This document shows, piece after piece, positions 11,532 through 23,578 of a DNA stretch of 64,000 nt (the first letter of the stretch is position 1; each line of letters begins with the position of its first letter). Location of the stretch: the NCBI GenBank assembly GCA_038380435.1, contig JAWZYU010000019.1:29289801-29353800 (forward strand). Reading direction: 5' to 3'. The notes below the pieces were generated by a model that worked only from the letters and a program-made list of their open reading frames with translations, searched no databases and was not told the origin of the DNA. The translations under genes and the position numbers were made by a program. The stretch is from Ryuthela nishihirai (taxonomy: Eukaryota > Arthropoda > Arachnida > Araneae > Heptathelidae).

Positions 11532-12857
11532 TGTATGTCAAAATAAATTGATAAATATATTTTAAGTTTCTTTGAAAACCTCTACCTGGTTTAGAAATTA
11601 GCCTGACTATTAAACCAGCGGGCATGTCTAGGTTTTTGTATGAGAAGGCAAACCCAACAGAACTCCTCCGGAACTTTTCTTTGCGTAGAGAAGTATTTTC
11701 TTCTCTTTTTAAATATTTAAAAAAAATATCTTAAAATTATACGATGAACAATGGCCTATTATATTTAAATATATATATACACCCACAATAAGTTTTTTAT
11801 TGACTACTATGACAAAGCATTAAAAATTTAATTGCCAATAAATATGATACCTTGATATCAAAGTTTGGAAAACAACTTAATTCAATCAAAATTACCTAAA
11901 GATTTTGTATCTCTACTTGTTTGTTATAAACCGTCCGAAACTCATGAAGATAAATTTCTTTGCAACCTTTCAACGGAAAGGAATATTCTATCTCCGATAC
12001 AGAAATTTGCAAAGTGAAACGAATTGCTTTGAAATATTCATGAACATTACTGCCTTTAAAACTTTAAAATCTTGAAGATGTCTCTTAAGGGAACAGACCA
12101 AGACGCTATAAGATGAAGCAACACAAATACTTATTGGGTCATTAACGAAGTAAACTTGGCTGCAATCTTCTTGTATATATACAATTAAAGCTCTCGGGGA
12201 AAAATGAGATTTTTAAAGTTTCACTTCATGATTTGAGGCTTTAGATTTCATTAGTTTGTGCAAATCAAAATAAAATTTGGTGAAACTAAATAGTTAATAG
12301 TAGTCTGTACTCTTGAGTTTGCTTTAATTAAAATTTGCATAAATTAAATGACGAAAGCTTGGTATGATGTGAGTTAGTAGCATGACTTCGTCATCATTTA
12401 CCCATTAGTCATCATCTTCATCAGGAATTAGGATTAATAATGCGTTAAGGTGATGCTAATGCAGAAATTGGATGAAAGATGCTTATGTGTTTAAATAAAT
12501 CAACTAAAATTTATTCTCTTGGCAATTCTGGGATGTACACTTAATTAATGTCTTTCCGTTACTGCAGAATTTAATCCCTGTGACGAGTCTCAGAAGATAA
12601 TATGGATGGACTAACTAACAAATTTAACCAATTAAAATATTCAGCATTTGAAATCGAAAGCCTAACTTTATCACTCTTACTTATGGTAAAAATGAGAAAA
12701 AATTGTCTCATGGGACATCACCCGTTTTTCGGGGCGATAAATTCGAAATAGGTAAAACGAGCGGATTAACTTTTGAATTAAGGGATGGGATAACTTTGAT
12801 GTCAAGATTAGATTGTGTTTGATTGAAGCTTGAGATTTGTTGTCGATGAAAATAAAT
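11532..12857. other. AT-rich intron sequence
   Basis: About 1.3 kb without any feature I recognise. A short TATATA run lies near 11771. Confidence 0.5.
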
Positions 12858-13015
12858 TGAAACTAACGATCATATTGATTCACTATATAACTAACGAGTT
12901 GTCGTATCAATCATATTGATTAGTTATATTGAAACTGAAGAATTATTGTAACAATCATGTTGGTTAACGATATTGAAACTAATGAGTTATATCAGCTATA
13001 TTGGTTCGCTGTATA
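12858..13015. repeat. degenerate tandem repeat, ~56-bp unit
   Basis: Three diverged units carry TTGAAACTAA, ACGAGTTGT and CAATCATATTGATTAGTTAT. Confidence 0.6.
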
Positions 13016-13617
13016 GAAGTGGTAGTCAACCATTTTTTAGTACGGCTAATGCTAAAACCAAAATTAACACAAAACATACCCATAACACTTATTGCAAGTC
13101 AGAACGTGAACAGAATAACTCTATGTTTACAAACTACACAGAAATGGCTATTATTGAAGGCAAACTGCGCATGCGTGCCACAATTCCCATAGTGTTGCCG
13201 ACTTAAATTTTCAGTGTGCCGTGAGCCAAAAAAAAAATCAATACCAATTCCATCAATGATCCCTTGCTAACCACAAAAATAGGGCTAGCATAGGATATCT
13301 CGACAGTCACAATTGGAATTGTAATCAGGGAACATAAGGTTAGGAGACTGATACACTACCGAATGAAAACAATTTGCCGTTAAAAATTAGGTTTAAAATG
13401 TCGGTGTGTAATTCGTATTTTTCCACAAATTGACTTTCTTTACGTTCCAGCTAAATTAGTTCTTCCCAATGTTATTTGGAAAAACGGTACTCAAAGAAAA
13501 GCCAAATTGCAGCAAATTTATCGAAAAAGTCGCTGATTCATTGTTTTCCAAACATTTTTTCAGGTTCCGCCTCTAATATCTGATTTTGGGACAGTAGCGA
13601 CTGCTAACCCTTTATTA
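13016..13617. other. intron sequence
   Basis: Nothing recognised beyond a short open frame at 12973-13206 that matches nothing. Confidence 0.4.
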
Positions 13618-13825
13618 GCAGCTTGTTTTACCTCTGAGCAGCACCTTTTTTCACACAATGGGCTAAATGGCAAGGTCCCAAGAACCTCGAGGGTCCAGAG
13701 AAAGTTGGGGAAGGGGATTGACAAGGAGGGTATTAGCGAACAGAAATATCGACACTGGCACAATTCAGGCTCAAAGCTGAAAACTGCAGATTACGAGCCT
13801 GACGTGCTACCCCTTTCCTCCTGCA
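13618..13825 (-). repeat. SINE-A with large internal deletion
   Basis: Antisense tail (TTGTTTTACCTCTGAGCAGC) to about 13725 joins directly to antisense head (GCAGATTACGAGCCTG) at about 13790. The central conserved block and most of the middle are missing. Confidence 0.82.
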
Positions 13826-13984
13826 TGTGTAATTTTAAATAGCATGACGACGAAATGCCACCGGAAAAACGCAGACTGTACGATTCGACAATAGCAAAAA
13901 CGCCGACGACAAAAATGCCGTCACGACATAATTCCAAAAACGCCGATCGCCGACACCGCAAAATGCTCCGACAATAATACATGT

Positions 13985-14352
13985 TGCAAGAAAAGCATCA
14001 ATGAACTCTACTATTATTAGAATTTATTATTGCTATTAATTAAATTAAAATTTAAAAAAATTTAAATTGTTGAAATTTTTATTACATTCAGCTGTTTTGT
14101 TTTCAGTAATTTGTTTTATTTCAAATCACATTGTATGATGTTACTTTGTTCTTTATTTTATTTCTCTAATTATCTGTTTATATAAGTGTGTTGTATATAT
14201 TATTTCAAAATGTGGTATATGTCCTTTTCAGCTTTTTTGTACTAATTTGTTTATGTATCTTTATATATACTAATGTTGAATTATTCCCTTTGTATGTGTC
14301 CACTGTCATTGGATCATTGATCTGTTGTGAGCATATTAAATAAATAAATATA
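13985..14352 (+). repeat. possible LINE 3' end
   Basis: An AT-rich stretch ending TGTGAGCATATTAAATAAAT, a short AAAT-type tail. It interrupts the left inverted arm of the surrounding element, because the right arm lacks it. A 5'-truncated retroelement insertion would explain both facts. No coding frame remains. Confidence 0.4.
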
Positions 14353-14779
14353 TGTCAAAAAAATTTTGGCTCGAATACGTATCGATGAAATATTACAATT
14401 CGCACTTTCGGCATTCCCCAAAAGTTTAAATTGCGCCCTCTAATGGTGGAAAAAATTTTAAATCGCAAAATTTCAAGCGAATATTACAAAACGATGTATT
14501 GATGCTAGTAATTTGAATTTTTGATTTTTTGGAATTTTGGTTTGTGGATAATTGAAAAATGCTTTTTGCATTGCATGAGAGCTAAAATATTATGATTCAC
14601 ATTTTTAAAATTTTCAGAAAGATTTTAGGAATATTCCAAGCGATCTATTTATCCTAGAAATTTGAAATTTTGATGGTAGAATGTGATGAATCTGATGACT
14701 TTTGAATTGGGGGATCATAAGCTGGAAAGTATATTATTTATTTCTTGATAATGCCAAATAAATCTTAACATTCAATTAG

Positions 14780-15193
14780 CGGGGTAGTTTAATCTCTGAG
14801 TGATACTTTTTTTTGGCCAGAATGGGCTAAATAGCCAGGTTACAAGGATCCAAAAGATTCAGAGAAGGTTGGAGTAAGGTTGTTGTTTGGGTTGTTTTAC
14901 CTCTGAGCGGCGGTTGGAGTAAGGGACCCGACCACTAAACAGCTGATAGGAAACAGATGGTAGCCTCCAGTCAAGGCCATATAGCATGTTCTTTAACGTG
15001 TACAGGGTATGTCTCTCCCGCACACAGACCATGGCTTTACTTCCCATCCGACGGACGGCGGCCTTTCCAAACCCATCAATGCCCTCTACTGACTGAGGGC
15101 AAGGATTTTGTGGAGATAAATCTCAACACTTGTCCAGGTGGAACTGCAAATTACGAGAAGGCTGGCACGCTACCGACTGACCCCCCCCCCCCA
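14780..15193 (-). repeat. SINE-A with duplicated tail segment
   Basis: Minus-strand copy inside the large inverted-repeat element. A second tail piece (GGGTTGTTTTACCTCTGAGC at 14888) is inserted in the body, repeating the 3' end already present at 14786. The head ends in a C-run at 15181-15191. Confidence 0.85.
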
Positions 15194-16389
15194 ATTCGAT
15201 GGAAACTATGAACTAAAAAAATCAAAAATCGATTTTGCAATATCTGTTATACTAGATTATTATTTGCAATTGGAGAAAGAATATTTTACACTGAGTTGCA
15301 TGATACATGACTGCTGTCGTGAACAACTAATAGTAAAAAGAAAATAATTTAGCCAAAATATTCGAAAACTACAGTGCTGAAAAATAGTAGAGCAACTCTT
15401 TGATTGTATAAGACCTCGAATAGAGGAGATAACTTCCCACACAAAGAGAGACTCTCTTTGTTTTTTCTAATCCTTCCTCCTCTCTCAGCTATTCATGGGA
15501 ATGAAGCTAAAACGGTGCTGCACCTTTAAACGCAAGAGTCCGATGCAAGAAGTGGACCTCGCAGTGGACTTTCGATATGCGAGGTTTGTAGCAAAAGAAT
15601 GCAGATAGTACTATGGTTTAAAATGGCTCAGGGATCAGGCTTCCGCAGTTAGACAACACCCGTTTATGCCACTAGGAAGATTAATCACCAGCGGCTACTA
15701 CTGATCTTGAATGAACGAATACGATTCCAGTTTTTGGAAATGAGTTCTCTGCATTTCAACAATGAAAAAATGAACACAAACGTTAAAATGGAATGATGTT
15801 AATTGAAATTGAAATTTGTAGAGATGAAACAGAATTTTTTAATTAATATGACACATTAAAATAAGATTCATAAAGAAATAATGGATATAAATATGAAATA
15901 TGGCAAATATGGGAATCTCATTTTCAAAGAAATGAAGTTTTTCGTTTACCTACGTTTTCGCTCCTTAAAAGTTTCCATTCTAACTAATGGATGATGGTGG
16001 AAAATGAAAATAGTTCTCTTAGTACTTATACAACATAATTTTTTTCCTATTATTCTTTGAAATTCAGCGTTGTTTTTCTCCCACCCCTCTCATAAAATGG
16101 GGCAGATTGTGTAGTCAATGGAATATCTTTCGATGCTGATATTTTAAAATTTCTATCCTGAATGGATCATTTGCATTATTCGTTAAAAATTTCGCTTTTT
16201 TCATATTTAATTACCTCTAACGATGTGAATTCAAACTACCAGAGGATTCGAAAAATCTCAATAATAATAATAATGTTTCGTTAGCAACAATCCAATTAAA
16301 AAAATTTTCGAATTATCTATTAAAACAAAAAAGTTGCTTTTTTTCCCACCTGCTTCGGGATAAGTCGAACTCATTGTTGCCACTGCAAA
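15194..16389. other. centre of inverted-repeat element
   Basis: No gene recognised. The part 15480-15600 is less AT-rich and holds a short frame starting ATGAAGCTAAAACGG (15500), soon stopped. An ATA/AAT trinucleotide run lies at 16260-16275. Confidence 0.4.
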
Positions 16390-16930
16390 CCTCATGACCT
16401 TCACATACCATCATCAAATTTTAAAATTTCTAGTAAATACATCGTTTGCAATATTCTCTCAAAAAAATTGAAATTTCCAAAATTTGTCCACTGTTAGGGG
16501 GGCGCAATTTAAACTTTCGGGAGATTCAGAAGGTGCAAATCATAATATTTCATAATACCCATCAGACCCAAGAAGAATTTTTATCTCTTAAAATATTTTT
16601 GCTACAAGCACAAAAGAGCGAAAAGCAACTGGAAGATCGGTAGCAAGTTAGTCGAATCAAATTAATGGGCGGCGATTTTTCACGCGGCATTTTTGTTTAC
16701 GGCGTTTAGTACAGGTGTTGTTTTGGTTAACGGCGTTTTAGTTCACGGAGTTTTTGGGTAGCAGCATTTTGTTCTACGGCGTTTTTACTAACGGTATTTT
16801 TGTTTGCAGCATTTTATCTGCGGTGTTAGGCAGAGAGTCGGCGTTTTTGTTGACGGTATATTGAACAGGCGGCATCTTGTCGGCGGCGTTAGGGTACTTA
16901 GCGTTTTTTCGTCGATGTTCTGTCATGGAA

Positions 16931-18239
16931 CCATTTTAAATTGCCTTTATTTTTAAGCGCAATGATACGATTTAATTTTAATGATCATGCATTTCTGTTC
17001 ATGCCGTTTTCGGAACTGTATAATTGCTTTGTAATCAGGTTTTATTCAATAATAATTAATGTAGCATTTTATGCAAATATGAACTTCACCAAGAAACACT
17101 ATAAGAATGTTCTTTCTAGAACTGGTCGTTTAAGCACTTCTATCGTGACCTCACCAAGCCACGATCCTAAGGTTGGAAACAACTACGCTAAATAATGCGC
17201 CAGACGTAGGCGCAATTTAAAGGCTAGGCGATTAATAAAAGTTCTGGCGTGATGCTGATATTGGAACTGAAAGCTTTACCTCTAACAACATATTTACTTC
17301 TGCAAATAAACGTCTCTATTTCGAGTCCCAGCACAACCAGGATGTTGACGTTTTCATGAAAATAAAGGAGGAAAGGTTTTATCTTAGAGACTATTTGAAG
17401 TTAGATAATTTGCTTCATAGTTACAATACATGAAGGAACTTTATTTCCGATTTTGTAGAGTTTTCCCACTTAAGTCATAGGAGACTGGTTGTTAATAAAA
17501 AGGTTAAAGAAGAAGAAAAAATCTCATATTAGGAAGATGAAACTAGGCAGCAAAGCATTACAAAAGTGGCGTGACTTACAAGTCTCTTAATCAACCTTTT
17601 TATTTCTGATTTTGATGTTTGGATAACAATTTTCTTTCACAAAATCTACACTAAAATGCAATTTTTTAATCAATTTTAAAATTTTTCTTTTCATTTTATG
17701 ATGGGTGAAAGATAAGGTAGATTCTTTAGTGTGTTTGAATATTTTCTATTAAAAATGATATATGTGTCAAAACTGTACACTTGTTCAGTCAGACAGAGAG
17801 TTTTTCTCCCCAGTAAAACAAACATCGCAATTTGTTTGAACAATCCTTTCATCATCTTCAGGGTACACCTCTCACTTATATGTCTCATTAAAGTTAGTTT
17901 CCTTTTTGTAAACTTTTGTGTAATTTTTTCAATCCGAAATCGATTGCTTGGATCTTATATTGCACCTTAGTTTTACGAATTCTGAATATCTTAATAATTC
18001 AGAAGCATAGTTTTTTAAAAACAGATAGGAGAAAATGGCAACTTGTCAGTATAAGCCTCACACCAGTCTGAAGAATATGTTTTAGAACTAAAGTTCATTC
18101 ACAGTGGAAATGAACGAAGAATATGTAGCATAAATTTGAATCCCATTTTCCGTTCTTCAAATGGATTAAATTAATACGAATTGTCTATTTCTTTCGCTTT
18201 CTGCTTTCCAAAATAAATATGTTATTTTAGGCTAGTTTT
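16931..18239. other. AT-rich intron sequence
   Basis: No gene or repeat recognised over 1.3 kb. Short open frames here lack any family resemblance. Confidence 0.5.
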
Positions 18240-18900
18240 CTTTTACACTCCCTGATTGTTAAGGGTTAGTTTCTGTTATTTATCTCTCACAGTCTCTGAT
18301 CACCAAGTGTCAGTTTCGTTGTTTATCTCTCACATTTCCTAATCTCCAAGGGTTAGTTGCTGTTGTTTTTCTCTCACACTTCTTGGTTCTCAGCTTTAGA
18401 TTTTGTTTGTGAGTCTCTCACACTTCCTATCCTCAAGGATTATTTTGGGTTGTTTTTCTCTCACATCTGATCTCCAAAGGTTCGTTTTTGTTTCCCCTCA
18501 CATCTTCCGATCCTCAGGCTTAATTTATTTTGTTTTCTTATCACACTTCTTGATCCTCAAGGCTTAACTTATTTTGTTTTCTTATCACACTTCTTGATCC
18601 TCAAGGCTTAATTTATTTTGTTTTCTTATCACACTTCTTGATCCTCAAGCATTATTTTGGGTTGGTTTTCTCTCATAACTATTTATTTCCAAAGATTAGT
18701 TTTTGGTGTGATCTCATATCTCCTGATCCTCAAGTGTTAATATTTCTTGATTTCTTCTTGTACTTACTGATTTTAAAGGGTTGGTTTCTATTGTCTCTTA
18801 CATCTTATGATCTTCAAAGGTTAGTTTATTCTGTTTTATCTCGCTCTTCTTGATTTTCAAAAGAATGGGGGTCAGTTTTGTTTTTCCTCGTATTCTTATC
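18240..18900. repeat. minisatellite, ~44-60-bp unit
   Basis: About 13 units of the type CACTTCTTGATCCTCAAGGC followed by a TTTGTTTTCTTATCA-like part. Near-identical 44-bp units lie at 18542-18675. Flanking units are older and vary in length. Confidence 0.85.
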
Positions 18901-19663
18901 TTTAAGGTATAGTTGAGTGAACAGTGTTTTAGAGCTTTCAAAATTTGCTACAATTTTAAGATACTTATGGAATACACTTAAATATTTGCTGTAGACCCCT
19001 ATTTCATTGCAATGCTAAACAAAGTTTCATAAGAAAATATCTATGATTAACATTCTACTCTATTAATGGTGCGGGGTTCCAGTTTTATTCCACTCTTTAG
19101 GGTACTTTAAAGTACCATCGCACCATCTACGACCCATTCAATATCACTGTGAATTTAGAACGATCGTCATGGAAATTCAACATTCGGAAAGAGTAAGAAA
19201 TTGTTTCCCAATTTCTACCAATTATTCGATGCTATTTGGGAGCTTGATGAGGATAAATGCTTTTCGGTATCTAATAAGATCTAAGAGAAAACCAAGGACA
19301 GCAATTTCTCAGATAAATGGTCAACTAGAAAGGATTTCACTGGGTATTAGATCAGAGACTTTAAATCAAATCAGAGCTTGTTTTTGGTTCACTGATTGCC
19401 AACCCGATACACACACACACATTCCTTTCTATTGTCAACTACCTTCATTGAAATAATGCAGTGTGAAGCAGCCGTGAAAGCAATCACACCTACAGAAATC
19501 CAATACTCCCTTTACAATTCAAATAGTTAAGTAAATATGTATATTTTCAATGACGTAAAACGTAAGCCTATTAATATAATAAATCAAGGCATTTCATGAC
19601 TAATAATCACATTGTAACATTTGGTCAATCAAGGTTTATTTCAGATATTGTTTCCCCTATTCA
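18901..19663. other. intron sequence
   Basis: An open frame at 19169-19456 (95 codons, +) has no recognisable domain and no splice context I trust. An ACACAC run lies at 19411-19420. Confidence 0.4.
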
Positions 19664-20052
19664 GTGGAGGTGGGATATTGGATCAGCCGGTAGTGCACAA
19701 GGATCGTAATATGCAATTTCCAGGTTCGACTACCATTTGGGCCAGCGTTGAGATTTATTTTCCCTAACCACCTGTCCTGCTTTCAGTGAAAAAGTGGACA
19801 CCGATGAGGCTAAGAAAGGCTGTCGACTCTCCGATGTACGTTAAGTGATGGCCTCATGCGCAGGAAAACCATGCTCTGTGAATGTTAAAAAACACGCTGG
19901 ATAGACTTCACGGAATGCTTCAGTCTATCTCCTAACATCTGCTCAGTGAGTCTTCTTCACCGTCTTTCTCTGAGCTCTTGGTGTCCTTGAGAATCTGGCC
20001 ATTTAGTCCACTGTGTCCAAAAAAGTACCGCTCAGAGGTAAAACAACCCAAC
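19664..20052 (+). repeat. SINE-A, moderately old
   Basis: Full length from GATCAGCCGGTAGTGCAC to AGAGGTAAAACAACCCAAC, with scattered substitutions. Confidence 0.85.
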
Positions 20053-20079
20053 AGTCATTCAGCAAGATCCGTTAGCTTT

Positions 20080-20212
20080 AGACCCAGATAACGAATGAAT
20101 GTTTGTTTTGTTGTTTCTGCTGAGGTCTCGCTTTCCTCAAAGACCTTCTCTATTTCGTATCGTGCTGAGAGGTTCTTGTTAAATCTCTGCGGAAACTAGC
20201 TGCTTGAGAAAA
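20080..20212 (+). repeat. SINE-B, 5'-truncated
   Basis: It starts near the B-box end (GACCCAGATAACGAATGAAT). The body is TTCTGCTGAGGTCTCGCTTT and the end is AGCTGCTTGAG, followed by an A-run. Confidence 0.7.
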
Positions 20213-20261
20213 AAAAAATCTAAAGAACATCTTAAATATAGCGCGTAAAAGAAACTGGTGA

Positions 20262-20440
20262 ACAGTCTATCCATAATCGGAAACGTAATCCATGCTCATA
20301 ATCCTGAGTCTATCCATAATCGGAAACGTAATTCATGCTCATAATTCTGAGTCTATCCATAATTGGAAGTGTAATCCATGCTCATAATCCTTAGTCTATC
20401 CGTAATCGGAAACGTAATCCATGCTCATAATCCTAAGTCT
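20262..20440. repeat. minisatellite, 43-44-bp unit, 4 copies
   Basis: GTCTATCCATAATCGGAAAC plus GTAATCCATGCTCATAATCC, starting at 20264, 20308, 20351 and 20394. Confidence 0.92.
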
Positions 20441-21197
20441 ACTCCGATGGGAATGTCAACAATCGAAGCAGTGGAAGAAGTCATAATGGTTGCACGGCTC
20501 AGTTGAAGGAGCGTGATTATCATTTTGCACGGGTGATTACGCGAATTGTGATTGTGACGCACTGCTTGAGTGCAACAAACAAATATTGAGTACCAGATGG
20601 GGGGGGGGGGAAGCTAAGCCGCATATTCTGGCTCTTCTTTTCGGGCACACAACGTACCCAGGACATTAAGGTGTTAAAGTAGCGGTCTACAAAACATTTA
20701 ATCCTTTTTTTTTCTTTTGTATTTAATTGCTACGTCATACATTTTTAAGCACAAATTTTAGTAATATTTATTAGCAGTTTTCTTTACAGTGTTTGTTTAT
20801 GTTGATATTTTATGAGTTACATAAACTTATTAATACGTATTATTTATTTAGAAGAGTTGGGTGTTTTGGGGTTTCAGGCCCAACGTATCTCATTGAAATT
20901 CATGTTACAATATAAAACTCCAAACAGCAACCAACCAATATGTGCTATAATATCCTCGGCGAATGTGGAGTTGCCGAGAATGCATCTATCGTGTTAAGCT
21001 AGGTCCCTTGTAAGACTTAAAATTTTAAAAGTATTGAGGCTGAAAGAGTTAGAAAAGGGGGTATAATGAGGGCGAAAATTAAGTATGTGGAAAACTTGTA
21101 TAATAATTTGTTTAAAATTTAAAAAATTATTTATATTTTCAAGGTTAAATAATGGTCGAAAGGAATGAAGGGAATCAAGTACCTTGCCTAGATAGGA
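20441..21197. other. intron sequence
   Basis: A G-run lies at about 20599-20610. Nothing else recognised. Confidence 0.5.
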
Positions 21198-22440
21198 GTG
21201 ACGAAAAGAAGAGGTGCCTTCGGAATCTCTTAATTCCGCCACTTTTACCTAAATTAATATAATTATAAATATACACACAATTAACAATGCATCAAATATA
21301 AATTATATATAACGAAAAGAAGAGGTGCCTTCGAAATTTCTTAATTCCTCCACTTTTACCTAAATTAATATAATTATAAATATACACACAATTAACAATG
21401 CATCAAATATAAATTATATATAACGAAAAGAAAGGTGCCTTCGGAATCTCTTAATTCCTCCACTTTTATCTAAATTAATATAATTATAAATATACACAAA
21501 ATTAACAATGCATCAAATATAAATTATATATAACGAAAAGAAGAGGTGCCTTCGGAATCTCTTAATTCCGCCACTTTTACCTAAGTTAATATAATTATAA
21601 ATATACACACAATTAACAATGCATCAAATATAAATTATATATAACGAAAAGAAGAGGTGCCTTCGAAATCTCTTAATTCCTCCACTTTTACCTAAATTAA
21701 TATAATTATAAATATACACACAATTAACAATGCATCAAATATAAATTATATATAACGAAAAGAAGAGGTGCCTTCGAAATCTCTTAATTCCTCCACTTTT
21801 ACCAAAATTAATAAATATACACACAATTAACAATGCATCAAATATAAATTATATATAACGAAAAGAAGAGGTGCCTTCGGAATCTCTTAATTCCGCCGCT
21901 TTTACCTAAATTAATACAATTATAAATATACACACAATTAACAATGCATCAAATATAAATTATATATAACGAAAAGAAGAGGTGTCTTCGGAATCGGGGC
22001 GGGGGTGGCTCAGTCGGTAGCGCGCCAGGCTCGTAATCTGTAGTTCCCAGGTTCGAGTCCCAGCTGGGTCAGCGTTGAGATTTATCTCCGCAAAATTCCC
22101 CGCCCTGCCCACGGTCAGTAGGGGACACCGATGGGCTTGGAAAGGCCGCCGTCCGTCGGATGGGACGTTAAGCCGTGGCCCCGTGTGCGGGAGAGACATA
22201 CTCTGTGCACGTTAAAGAACACGCTGGATGGCCTTGACGGGGGGCTACCATCTGTCTCCCCACAGCTGTTCCAGTGGGTCCCCTCCCCCAACCTTCTCTG
22301 AGCCATCGGGGTCCATGTGACTTGGCCATTTAGCCCATGGTGTGCAAAAAAGTGCTGCTCAGAGGTAAAACAACCCAACCCAAAGCCTTCGGAATCTCTT
22401 AATTCCGCCACTTTTACCTAAATTAATATAATTATAAATA
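21198..22440. repeat. 112-bp tandem array, ~8 units, interrupted by a SINE
   Basis: Each unit has AAAAGAAGAGGTGCCTTCGG, a TCTTAATTCCGCCACTTTTA part, then an AT-rich half with CACACAATTAACAATGCATC. Units begin near 21198, 21310, 21424, 21533, 21645, 21757, 21858 and 21968. One unit (near 21800) is about 11 bp short. The last unit is split by SINE-A (21996-22386). Units are nearly identical, so amplification is recent. Confidence 0.95.
21996..22386 (+). repeat. SINE-A, intact copy with TSD
   Basis: The best full-length example. It starts GGGGCGGGGGTGGCTCAGTC, has B box GGTTCGAGTCC (about 22051) and the central block GGATGGGACGTTAAGCCGTG, and ends GTAAAACAACCCAACC. It is flanked by a 10-bp target-site duplication CTTCGGAATC (21986-21995 and 22387-22396), which lies within a satellite unit. 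This proves retroposition after the array formed. Confidence 0.95.
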
Positions 22441-22966
22441 TACATACAATTAACATACATATATTTGATATATAACAATGCGTCAAATATAAATTATATA
22501 TATATATACAATTAACATAACCTGTATATTAATGTTATAAATATACATCTGTTAACATATATTAATGTTATAAATATACATATATTAACAAATATTAATG
22601 TAATAAATATACATCAATTAACCACTATCACAATAATTATATAAATATACTAGAGATAAAAAGGGTGATTTTGATTGGTAGTATGTTTATATAGTTGGTA
22701 TGATCTCGTGATCGTAATCAAATTATAAATTTGAATATTATATAAAATTAAAATAATGGTAATGCATATGCTACATTATGAATTTTCTCTATCTTGAATA
22801 AATATGTTGGGTATAACTATTTGAAAATTGAAGCTTTGATAGTTCATTTAGGTTTAATAGAGAGAAATAAGAATGAACTGATACTCCTGTGCAAACTTCT
22901 TCAGGTAAAGAAATTCAATCTCATGCATTATAACCATCTTTTTACTTGATTCCCTGGGAGGAGATG
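22440..22966. other. AT-rich sequence with TTAACATATATTAATG-type repeats
   Basis: From 22440 to 22640 the sequence is a degenerate AT repeat (ATTAATGTTATAAATATACA). The rest shows nothing. Confidence 0.5.
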
Positions 22967-23578
22967 GTAGCGCGCCAGGATCATAATCTGTAGTTCTCAG
23001 GTTCCAGTCCCAGCTAGGTCAGCGTTGAGATTTAATATAAAATAAATAAATACTCTCTCAAGCTGCTGCTTGCCACGGAGGTCTGACAGGAGCCTGTTAG
23101 TTTAATACGCCATAGTAGAAGGTCTGTGAGGATGGCGGGACCTCAGCAGAAAAACAGCACACACATCCATGCCTTACCCAGGTCTCGAACCCAGGTCCCG
23201 TAGATCAGTAGCCAAACGTGCTAATCACTCGGTCACGGGACGGCTATCTCCGCAAAATTCCCCGCCCTGCCCACGGTCAGTAGGGGTCACTGATGGGCTT
23301 GGAAAGGCCGCCTCCGTCGGGTGATACGTTAAGCCGTGGCCCCGCTGCGGGAGAGCCATACCCTGTGCACGTTAAAGAACACGCTGGATGGCCTTGACTG
23401 GAGGCTACCAGCTATCTCCCAACAGCTGTTCCAGTGGCTATCTCCCAACAGCTGTTCCAGTGGCTATCTCCCAACAGCAGTTCCCCCAACCTTCTCTGAG
23501 CCTTCGGGGTCCTTGTGACCTGGCCATTTAGCCCATGGTGTACAAAAAAGTGCCACTCAGAGGTAAAACAACCCAACC
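22967..23578 (+). repeat. SINE-A split by a nested SINE-B
   Basis: Head and B-box part at 22967-23035 (GGTAGCGCGCCAGGATCATA). It resumes at 23245 (TATCTCCGCAAAATTCCCCG) and runs to ACAACCCAACCC at 23578. The segment CCAGTGGCTATCTCCCAACA is present three times near 23410-23482, a small tandem expansion absent from other copies. Confidence 0.9.
23036..23244 (-). repeat. SINE-B nested in SINE-A
   Basis: Antisense copy with AAATAAAT tail at 23038-23048 and head (GTGACCGAGTGATTAGCACG on minus) at about 23217-23236. It interrupts SINE-A at GAGATTTA|TCTCCGC. Confidence 0.92.

Larger units (their letters stand above)
13840..16930. mobile_element. ~3.1-kb large inverted-repeat element
   Basis: Two inverted zones frame this stretch. 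Outer zones, 13850-13975 and 16665-16925, are built from irregular copies of AAAACGCCGACGACAAAAAT / its complement CGGCGTTTTTGTTGACGG. Both start next to ATTTTAAAT...CATGAC. Inner zones, 14380-14715 and 16395-16610, include a perfect 15-bp pair, GTTTAAATTGCGCCC at 14424 and its complement at 16500. ACGATGTATT and a diverged AAATTTTGATGGTAG segment also pair. The centre (15194-16390) has no transposase I can recognise. Probably a nonautonomous DNA transposon with long, repeat-rich terminal inverted repeats; class unknown. No target duplication is clear. Confidence 0.65.
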
